Assembly: GCA_023376005.1 (NCBI GenBank) | Contig: CM042145.1 | Span: 14,799,222 to 14,863,221, forward strand | Direction: 5' to 3' | Length of the DNA stretch: 64,000 nt | Origin: Doryteuthis pealeii | Taxonomy: Eukaryota; Mollusca; Cephalopoda; Myopsida; Loliginidae | Shown here: one piece after another, positions 50,837-62,625 of the stretch | How the letters are laid out: every line of letters starts with the position of its first letter | Position numbering within the stretch: position 1 is the first letter of the stretch | Notes under the pieces: model-generated | Seen by the model: the letters and a program-made list of their open reading frames with translations, nothing else | Database searches by the model: none | Told to the model about the DNA's origin: nothing | Position numbers and translations under genes: made by a program

Positions 50837-53722
50837 TTCAATATCATACTTATAAAAAAATAATTGGGAATTTTAACGGCATGTCAAACCGTCTAGGGTT
50901 ATTTTATGCATAGTGGTTAGGGAATCACGTTCATTGCACATTTATATTTACATTTTTGCGTGGTTGTTTCTATTGGAAATTGGGTTATCTGCCCCTCAAC
51001 CGGAATTCCGGATAATAGGGGGCAGAGATAGAACCCTGAATCAGCAGAAAAGACAAGCACCCGTGAGAGGCCCACGTGGAATTCGTCAGGCTGACAACAC
51101 TAGCAGCGACACTAAAGAACAACTACAGAAACAATTGCTGAGACAATACAACACGAGCTAAGTTTCTTTGTCTTATACATACATAATATTTCCGCCGAGC
51201 GAACGTCTCTGGCAAAGTAACAGAAATACTGGGGAGAAATAGTAGTTCTGTCGCAAAGGAAAGGAGACAAGGCAATTATATCGTATATAATTGGGTTAAT
51301 AATTTATTGGGTGCAATGTGAAGATGTGTGTTAATTTTACCAAATGTATTTCAGGGAAAAGTGTTCAAGGTGTATGTGAGAGTTCGTAAGGGTTGCCAGA
51401 GACGTTCGCTCGGCGGAAATATTATGTATGTATAAGACAAAGAAACTTAGCATCTTGTTGAATTGCCTCAGCAATTGTTTCTGTAGTGGTTCTTTAGTGT
51501 CGCTGCTAGTGTTGTCAGCCTGACGAATTCCACGTGTACCTCTCACGGGTGCTTGTCTGTTCTGCTGATTCAGGGTTCTATCTCTGCCCCCTATTGTCCG
51601 GACTTCCGGTTGAGGGGCAGATAACCCAATTTCCAGTATTTCTTAGGAGTTTTTCTTCTTTTATTTTTTTTGGACAGAGTTATATAATATCAAGTATTCC
51701 TAATCTAAAACACATAACGCATCTCTTTCCCAACTATGGATAAATAGTAGGAGTTACTGGACTCTTAAGCCTTGGTAAAGCAACCAGTGTCCTTTATCAG
51801 CTCACCCAAAATGTATGACCGGAGGATCAGGTCCACCCTTGACCAAACCAATTTAACGCAAAGAGAGAATAGTTGGATAGATACCTTTCTTAAGGGTATT
51901 AGCGCTGTGTGAAATGCAAACAGTCTCGTTCAGGATTTGAACTCGGGTGGCCGTGTCCATTTCCTACGACAATAACCATTACCTAACGCACCACCACCGT
52001 ATATACGGTATATGTATTCAATGGGACCATGGGAAAAAACTTATTAAGTAACTATTGTAAAGTTTTTAAATGCCATCCTTGGCCAGTTGAAAAGGGCTTA
52101 AAGTAAGTCCTGAATTACGGAATCCTTTGGTAAGCGTATAAGTCCTATCCTGCGTATAAGTCCTATCCCGCGTATTGGTAAAGGTCCAGTGATTTTATCC
52201 TATGTCTGTCGTCCATGAACGTCTGCGTAATTATGACCAGTATGATCGGTTTAAGTATTGTATCAGCAGCAGAGTACTGCCAGTGATTGGCCAAGAGATA
52301 GGTCACGTGACTCCGGCCGAGTCTATAAGTAGGAGTGGGGATCCATCACAACCCTTATATCAGGATATTCTCAACAACTATTACTCAAAAAATATAAATA
52401 TGAACGTACAATGATCCCGATTACCTAACTCCCGGGCTTAAAATAACCATAGGCGGTTTGACATACCGTTAAAATTAAACAACCAATCACTCAAAATATT
52501 GTCTATAGCACTTACCTCTTTTTTGCCTAATTTGGCTGCAAGGGAGAGTGGCGTCAAACCTTGACGGTTTCGGATGTCCAGTCGACCACCCAATGAGAAC
52601 AATAGAAGGAACATTTTCTGCGGGAAAAATTCACAATGGCGTTAGAAGAAAGAAAACGATTTTATGGTTGATGGCGGATTAATGATTTTTTTTTTTGTTC
52701 TTTTTAATTTTTTACAAACTCTTAATTCTAAAAACTCAAGTTTGGAAATCACAACTGGACCACCCTTTATAATTTACCGGATGATCCATAAGTAAGTCGT
52801 CGGTGGCCTGAGGGAGTCTATCTCTTCTCACTAGCGCAAGGAGATTGTTTTTGCGTCTGAGGTGGAGCGCCACACCTACCATCAGCTCCTTACTTTACCG
52901 CACAGATCCCTGTGCTACTCATACGCTGAGTTGGCGAGGGCCGGTATTGAACTAGGAACCTTGTGGTTTCTAGCCGAACGCTCTACCGACTAAGCTAACC
53001 CGGCCATTTGCCTACTAAATTTCCTCCATGGCTGTAGCAGTTTCCTTGTTTTTTTTTTTGTTTCTTTATTTTTTTACCTGTATGATGGGATATTTCAAAG
53101 TTCACTGTCTTTTCACCTCAGAACTCATTATATTCAAATAAAGTCCTATTATTATTGTAAGCTAAGTCCTTCTGGTCAATTATAATGAACTAACCATAAG
53201 TTTTTGTACTTTGCTTCGCAGTGGTGCGAGAGCCGCAGTGAGCGGTTTGAAGTAGGCAAAAAAGTTCAAACGTGTTATAACTATAGATATACAAAGTGTT
53301 TAAGAAAATTGGATATCATTTGAGATGTACAGGTTGTTTTAAAAAAATGATATCATTTCGTAATCAACTTCCGATCAAATGATCTCAAATTTTACCAACA
53401 TATGTGAAAACAACTCAAAATTTCATGTTTAATGTTTAAGCGCTTTTTCTTTTCCAGTAAATGGCATTTCTATATATGAAATGAAAAAAAAAAACATAAA
53501 ACATTTAGTGGTTGGTTTTGAAGACTATCACAATGCAAGTGTAAAGAAAAATGAGGTGACTATGATGTTTGTTTACCTTTGATTTATTCTTAATATTTCG
53601 AGATAAAGATCTCTTCGTCAGAAGATTTCTGAAAGTCTGGGCTGTTGCTAGGAATTGTCCATTCTATTTTGTGCCTTATATTTTCCAAATTCTTTTCGTG
53701 TGTGTATGCGTAAGTCTCTGTG

Positions 53723-53755
<33 letters not shown>

Positions 53756-54060
53756 ATGTATTTATATGTGTTTATGTGTGTGTGTGTGTGTATTTATATG
53801 TGTTTATGTGTGTGTGTCTGTCCAACAATGTCTTATTATCATTCCAGGTTTGGCCTACCCTTTTTTGTTTTATCATTAAGCAGGTCTAGTAGTTGTTTAT
53901 TTGTGTGTGTGTGTGTGTGTGTGCGTGTGTGTGTGCGTGTGTGTGTGTGTGTGTGTGTTTATGCGTGTTTATGTGTGTGTGTGTCTGTCCAACAATGTCT
54001 TATTATCATTCCAAGTTTGGCCTACCCTTTTTGTTTTAACATTAAGCAGTAGTCTGTTTA

Positions 54061-54112
<52 letters not shown>

Positions 54113-54805
54113 CTCCAGGCACATTTTTTTTTAATTTAAATTTTATTTTTAAAAAATGTTATTACTTTCACCTGTTAGCTTCTGTTAACTTAAAGCATTT
54201 AACATTTTGAGTTGTTTTTACAGATGCTGTTAAAATCTGAGATCATTTGAACGAGAATTGGTCAAGTTATTAGATTTCGAAATGATATCGATTTTTCTGA
54301 AACATCTATTTTTTTCCTTTCTTTCTTTCTTTCTGAAAGGACTAGATCAAAAGAACTATAAATTTGTCTTTGACAAAACTTACCAATTTGGATTGAATGA
54401 TAAGAATATGCAGTACTGTATTTCCGTTGGAATCTTGCAAATTTGGGTCGGCACCTTTAGCACGAAGAATTCGCACACATTCCTCCTGCTCTACACTGGC
54501 CGCAAAAGCTAAAGGATATTCGCCCCAATAGGTGTACCTTTATGAAATAAACAAATGACATTTGGAATTAGCTCATGTACAGTTTTATTTGTTTATGGTT
54601 TATCTGTTTAACGGCATATCACCCCCTTATGGGTTATTTAATGCTGAAATTTGATACAAAAAAATTTGCACGCAGTCATATGATTTTAAGTACTATTATC
54701 TAACTAGCAGGACCTATGGATATACCAGATTATGATAATTTGATATGTTTACTTAAGAGCTATTGCTTTTAGTTCAATATGTAAAAAGTATGATAATCTT
54801 GATTT

Positions 54806-54874
<69 letters not shown>

Positions 54875-55665
54875 AATCTTTTTTCTTTCTTTCCTTCTTT
54901 TCATCTTTTCATTATGTTCGATTGAAACAGATTAGCATTATCGCGTCCGCGCGCATACTGTCTCTCTATCATTCCCCTACTCTCTTTCTTTCTTTCTTAT
55001 TATATTTTTTCTGTGTAACATGTCGTTTTTCTTCCCTTTCTTTCTTTATGATGAAAACGGAATGGTCCATTATTTAGCTGAGGTGACGACACTCATGAGA
55101 AATAAGAATTCGGCGGATAATCAACACCAGATAATCAGGATTTATATTTTTGCATTTCATCTTGGACGATTTGGACGGACTCAACTTTAACCAGAGTGTG
55201 TTGCAAGATGATAACGGTCGTACAATTAAGGAACACAAGTATTAATACATAGATATTAATGATTTATATACAATTATATGGTTTCAAGTAACTAGTCTAA
55301 TAATAATCATTTGCTGGTATAGTTGCATGGTACCAAGTGTACGTAGCAAATACAAATAGTTATTAGGTTTCAAGTATTCCTATCTAATACTAATAATTTA
55401 AGGTTTGTATGCCAGTCAAAGCAAAGCTTAGTAAATACTAAATATCTCTTTTGAAATAATTAGTCTGGCACAAGGTTAGAAGTGTGGAGCAGCCAGTGAG
55501 GATCGAACTAAGTATGGGTCTGCTAGATGAACCTTCTGCCCACTTCTCCACACCAAAATGCCTGAATATCCGGAGATATCTTACATAGATGGCAGTAAAA
55601 GCAAATCGCCCACAGAAACTTTGTCGTGGGTTACGTAGAACTGGTTTATATTGTACTAGAAACTA

Positions 55666-55715
<50 letters not shown>

Positions 55716-56304
55716 TGTGTTAAAAACGTACCGAGATTTTTTGTACTTTTTGACACACTTTGTATTGTAAAAAAAAATAACTTTCCATTCATTCTTCATT
55801 TCTATCTTGGTAAATACAGCTTTAAACTTGGTACTTTTTTGACACACCTTGTATTCTGAAAAACATTAATGAATGAAACGCCATTTTTTTTTCAGAATAC
55901 AAGGTATGTCAAAAAGTATAAAAATCTCGATACTTTTCTGACACACCTTATATATATATTTTTTTTGTGGGGGATATGTGCTTAATTGAAGTCATACCTA
56001 ATTTTGAAAATTAATCAGTTAATAATTAATGAATTTAGGCGGGCATATATGTTCAAATGTAAGTTTAAATAAATCGAGAAAATGTCAATCCCTGAATGTA
56101 TATTATTGACATTTTCTCGATTTGTTTAGCCTTACATTTGAACATATATGCCCGCCTAAATTCATTAATTATTAACTAATTAATTTTCAAAATTAGCTAT
56201 GACTTCAATTAAGCACATATCCTCCAAAAATTGTCGGCTTAAAGCCATAAAAAATAAAAACACATTTTTGTTTATTACCCTCATATTATATATATATATA
56301 TATA

Positions 56305-56336
<32 letters not shown>

Positions 56337-56775
56337 GAAGAAAATGTTTTCAAAAAATATAACAAACACAGGATGTTACGATCAGAGGAAAAAAATTATC
56401 TTAAATATATCTCCTTGGCATGTACTTTTATTATCTACTACTACTACCACCACTATGTTAAATAATCTTTAATATTTGGGAAAGAAAGAAGGCAAGCCTG
56501 CAATAATAAAGAGGGTGTTTAGAGGAGAAGGTAAAGGAAAATTATGTTGTAACTTTCTTGGATTAACCAATTAAGTATTATTTTTTTTAATTTTTAGGGC
56601 TGTTAAATCTGAATTAATCTAAATTAACTACCAGTGTCCTGATGATGGTTTAATACCGAAATACTTAAGTATAGACACATAATTTTTTTTCCTCTGATCA
56701 TAACATCCTGTGTTTGTTATATTTTTTGAAAACATTTTCTTCACATATTGTCGGATTAATTTCCTCATCGTATTT

Positions 56776-56855
<80 letters not shown>

Positions 56856-56889
56856 GATATAAGAACTGCAAATAAGAAAGATTTTGTCT

Positions 56890-56966
<77 letters not shown>

Positions 56967-59781
56967 ATCTTTTTCTGTTATCTTTCTCTGTCTTTAACGT
57001 TTCTTCTCTTCTCAGAAAAAAAGAAAAAACCCAAAGAGCAAGATAAGTACTTAAAAAAGAGACTATTGTATGTTACCAAAAAACTTTGGACATCTCACAA
57101 GAGCAAAAAATCGAACATTTCTCCTTTTCTAAATTTAACTCTTCTAATTCAAAATCCCAATATTTCAAACTGAGCACTCTTTTATTATACACCATAAGCT
57201 TAATATATTGGTCTGAGCACTATTTTATTATATATTAATATTTTGGGCTTGATTTAGTTTATTTAACAGTTTATCAACTCTATATGGATTATTTAAGGCG
57301 CATTATTTTATAGGCGTGTGGTCTAATGGTTAGAGCCGGTATAAAACCTATAAATAGTAGAATTATGGACATTGTAAATTTGTTTCATGTGTTTTGCACA
57401 ATCTTCAGGTGGGAATATGAAAAAAAAGTGGCCAGTCAAGCTTTTATATAGCGTGAGGTATAGTCACATGATAATACGTGACATTTACACACACAAAATA
57501 TGATCCCATAAATTTGGTATGAGCTCTCTAACTGGTAATTTAAATTAACTCTCACTACTAAGCATATAAGCAATGATCATTTCCCCAGAAATTTGATCTC
57601 TCTGTGACCGTAAAATACCTATGTACTTAATGGTTTAAAAACACCAGTCCTGCTACAGCTGTCAGTGGCCGGGGGGATACGATATCAGGCTGCCAAACGG
57701 CCAGTCTGAGTTCGAACCTGGCCAAGGATAGCTGTGTTTGGCCACACTGAAGAGGCGTGAAACGCCGAAACACGTGTTTGTGGATGACTTATTAATATAT
57801 AATATATATATATAATATAATAAAATAAATATATAAAGGTCTTACATATCTATTCATTAGGTGACAAAGAAACATTCACGACCATATTGGTTTCATGCGA
57901 AGCAATCATCAGGTGAAGATGTTTCAAATGCATTTGAAACATCTTCGCATGAAACCAATATGCTCGTGAATGTTCCTTTGTCACCTAATGAATAGATATG
58001 TAAAACCTTTATATATTTATTTTATTATATTGTATTACAGCTCTATTTTATATTGAGCACTCTACCAATAATACTGCCTTTGGTACGCCATTCCAGCAAA
58101 AGCTGAAATAAATACATACATATATATATATATATAATATATATATATATATAATATATATATATAATAGATAACGTGATTATGTGTTACTTTGTTCAAA
58201 CGAAAAAAAGTTTAGATAATGACATTCGAGGCCACACTATCTTTATTCCTTGATATAAACCAATTATAATGATATAGGCATCCACAAGTTAGGAGCGTGT
58301 GCATAGGCTTTGTGAGATTAGTAGGTTATAAGCATTTGATTACATAAAGAGGAGTCGGGGGTGCAAAAATAGGGGAGTCGGAATCGCAAGTGCAAAAATA
58401 GCGGGGTCCGAGTCGAAGGTTTTGTGTTCCGACTCCACAGCCCTGTTCACATCTCGACGCTACTAAATATTTAAGATTATAAATAAACATAAACTGTAGT
58501 CAATCGCTGAATGGGTCCAATTTTCCGTTAAATTATTAACATGCCTTACAACATCTATTCATGATCCTCTATAAAATGGCTAAATGTAATCTTTTTACTG
58601 TCTTTCTTATCGATAAATGTTTGGATTTTCTTCCTATCATTTTTTATTCATCTTGCAGACACACCGACTCTGCCAACAACGATGCTTGAATTTGGGAAAG
58701 AGACAAAAATGAATCTGAACCTGAATCAAAGTGTTACATAGTTTATAAGCAGCTTATAAATCATGAACGTACCTGTAGTTAGAATATTTTGAATTAAGGT
58801 CCGTTAGATTTAGAATAACGGGGTCCTGTGGAAAGTTACCTGACAGTCATTGGCGGTTAGTAACCTTTTTACTTGACCCCTTAAAAGCGTCATTACAGAC
58901 GCGTGGGAATTAGTTTCAGTTTTTGGACCATATGACCTTTAGGCACCCATTTTTGATCTCGATTAAGAAAGTATATGTTTTTCATTTACAACGTCAATAT
59001 CCGGTTGTTTGTTAGGGGTTAGGGTTAGGGGTTAGGTTAGGGGTTAGTTTTATAATTTTTTTTAAATTTAGAAATCGTATGTTAAAACAACCGGATATTG
59101 ACGGTGTAAATGAAAAACATGTCCTTTCTTAATCGACATCAAAAAGGGGTGCCTAAAGGTCATATGGTCCCAGTTTTTGGTTGGTTGGAGTTTACGGTAT
59201 GTCAACCCTTGGGTTATTTTATGCCGAAGAACTTCTTTGTTTTATTCATTCTTGATGAGTATTCAATTGTTTTAAACTCATTTTTAATCTATTTAACCTA
59301 TAGACGGGACCTTAACAGGTACTACCACTCTGGGTAAGAGTACTTTACACACCCCAAATCTCCAGGATTGGAACCTCACCACTTGGTGTAGTCTAACGTC
59401 ATACCCAGGTCACTAAGACCCTCTGTCACCACCTTCTAGTACATATTTAATAAAAAGGGTTGGGGGTTCGCCATAAGAGCAATAGGGTCGGGACGATCAT
59501 ATAGGTAGGCTAGGGCTTGACGTAATCAGCCGATTGATCTGAGGGGGTCTCTCCGGCCGTCCAAGTAAGGGCCAAAGTGTGGTGTTGCAGGTCATGGACA
59601 ACTCAGCCAAAAGGATTCCGTCCTTAAGCGTCATGGGTTACCACCCATGACTAACAGGTGGTCCTATTAGGAGGATCTTACCCCTCTGCAGAGTTGCAGT
59701 TAACGTATTCTACAGCCCCACCGACAGAGCTAAGAGGCGAAAGAGATTGAGAATGGGTTTATGCAACTGTCGGGTGACACC

Positions 59782-59818
<37 letters not shown>

Positions 59819-61129
59819 TTTCTTTTTAAACATAATAATACATGCTTATCCATTAGCAAGTCAACAAGTGAATTGGTCAAAGACGAAAATTATTTTGAGA
59901 TAAGTTGTTGTTTTAATTATTTCTTTATAAGAAAGACCTAATATATCGAATGTTATGCCTAGCTTTTTATTGTTGACTCTAACACACTTTATTCACGGCG
60001 TAACTCCAGTGTCACTGTAGACATTAACTCATGTTTATATCGTTTTACCCTATTTTACTGCTAATAGACCTAACACTAGTGTCTTTGAAAAGCATTAAGT
60101 GGAATTTGCTTACCGGTTTGTATTTTCTAATTTAAAATGGTACCTGTGGACTTATACTAAGTTAAAACTTGGACTTTTTTTTTCCTCGGTGTGGTGGACC
60201 CGTAGATCTCGTCAGATCATCCACCTGCGTTCCCCAAAGTCTCTCAGTCATCCTGCCTCGGCTTGTCACTGATACTTGACTTCGGGGAAGGAGAGCATGC
60301 GATGCGTGTCGCACAAGCGCATAACATGTAAAACAAAAAACATGTGCAGATATTTCTACAAGTTTCAGTGATAGCAGAATGGTGAGGTGTGCAGGCCTGA
60401 CGGACTGGAAGCACGCAGATATGAACCTGCATACGGCGTGACTCGTGACCTACTTGATGTCACCACCTTGCTGATGGAACAGCAATGTGCCTCGTTGAGG
60501 TTGTAGATGAATGAGCAGACCCTTGGTTAACACTGTTCACCCAGCCATTTGGGAAGTATCTAGAAAACCTGACCTAAACAAATGCCGATTCAGCTATTAA
60601 GCTGGCCAGAAACCAGTGCTTCGACAGATGTCTACATAAGCTGGGCGAAAACAAAAATACTAAAACACAAAATAAGGCTAAGAATAGCGACCTGGAATGT
60701 CTGGACACCTCCCAATCTGGAGAGATTGGGAAACTACAAACTACAAACTGGCATCGTGAAAGGGGAGCATCTCGATATGGGCCGACATCAATGCCCTTGC
60801 GGAAGTCGGTTGCAGCTATAAGGACCAATTGACAGAAGGAGGTGGGCGCGATACACCCCTCATGAAAAGACAGGCCGACGGTAGCTGCAAGAAGTTTGAG
60901 GTAAGGTAAGCCCTCCACCTGAAGCGACATATGACGGACGCCATGGAAACATTTCTACATTGAAGTCTGACCTGTGTGGCAGGGCCTGTATGTCGAGGGT
61001 TTCTTATGTGTGACAGGGTACATAAACAAGCCGGATCCATAGGCCACCTGCATGCTCACAACCGAACTACTTGTAGAAATGGCCTTATTCTGTCAAGAAG
61101 CGGCAATCACCATATAAATATATATATAT

Positions 61130-61173
<44 letters not shown>

Positions 61174-62339
61174 ATAATTTCTACAAGTCCAGAGTGATGG
61201 AAGAACAGTGAGGTGTGCAGGCCTGACTGGCTGGAAGCATGCAGATGTGGTTCTGCATACCGCGTGATTCCTGACCAACTTAACGTCAGCAACGTGCCTC
61301 TGCGAGGTTTTGGGTGAAGGTGCAGCCCCTTGGCTAACACTGTTCACACAGCCATTTGGGAATTATCTACAAAAGGTGACCTAAACAAATGCCTGTCCAC
61401 CTATCAAGCTGGCCAGAGACCAGCGCTTCGACGGATGTCCACATTAGCTAGGCGTAGACAAGGAAATAAAACACAAAACAAGGCTAAGAATAGCCACCTG
61501 GAATGTCTGGACACCTCCCGATCTGGACAGATTGGGAAACCCCAAACCATGTACTGGCATCATGACAGGGAAGTCTCTCGATAAGGGGCAGTCACCTATG
61601 ATGGCTGTAAGAAGTCTGAGGTAAGGTGACTCGAGCCCTCCATTCTGAAGCGACACATGACGGACGGCATGGAAACATTTCCTATAAAGAAGTTTGACTT
61701 GTGGGGCAGCGCCTGCATGTCGAGGATCTCATGTGCGACTGGGTACATAAAAACAAGCTGGTTCCGTGGGTCATCTGCGTGCTCACAACTGCTCACATCT
61801 GGACTACTTGTAGAAATGGCCTTATTCTGTCAAGAAGCGGCAATCACCATATATATATATACCAAATCTCTCCGGACGAGTAGGATGCGACACAAAGTCA
61901 ATTTCTTAAGCGGGGTTTAACAGGTTTGAATTGGTTACCTAGCCAAGGTTATAGAGCAGATGGATGCATACCTTTCCCAAGGGTATTGGAGCAATGTGAA
62001 ATGCAAATGGACTCATCCAGGATTTGAACTCGGGTTGACGAATCCATTTCCTACGACTCTAACCATTACACCACTATAGGGTCCAACCGGACGTAAATTA
62101 TCAAAGGGAAATAATTATAAATTTGAACCGTTGATGACTGCTGTGTCCTTAAAAGGGATACAATCAGACATGGTTGTAGTCGAGTAGAAGGACCAGTCAA
62201 CACGTTCGTAGATTTAAGATAGATGGTTTTATTGCAGAGATATACAATAAGACAGACAAGGAATAGTGAGGCATGCTACTAATCCTCGAAGCCAACCCAG
62301 TATAATGCCGTGCTCACTATACATATAGTCAGACCACAT

Positions 62340-62408
<69 letters not shown>

Positions 62409-62562
62409 ATATTCCATTACAACACTTCCCCTGACAAGCAATAGTGAGGCACATTCGTAGATTCAAGATAGAAGATTTTATTGCAGAGAGATACAATAAG
62501 ACAGACAAGGAATAGTGAGGCACGCTACTAATCCTCGAAGCCAACCCAGTATAATGCCGTGC

Positions 62563-62625
<63 letters not shown>

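Larger units (their letters stand above)
48091..52515 (-). other. TRPV intron 3
   Basis: LINE tails, LTR D copies, SINE A copies, microsatellites and the 50968-51640 inverted repeat. 52000-52440 contains tandem GCGTATAAGTCCTATCC (52133-52170) and the 3' hairpin of family C near 52437. Confidence 0.8.
52618..54383 (-). other. TRPV intron 2
   Basis: SINE B, (GT)n arrays and a possible decayed hammerhead on the minus strand near 53585-53630 (CUGACGA, GAGAU-CUUU-AUCUC, GAAA). 53010-53570 shows nothing else. Confidence 0.75.

Noticed and set aside
53569..54134. Cys/Val-rich open frames
   Set aside because: They are (GT)n read in frame; low complexity, no splice or start support.
57375..57425. 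Active hammerhead on the minus strand (CUGAAGAUUGUG)
   Set aside because: Helix II UGUG/CACA is present, but helix I does not pair and helix III is weak.
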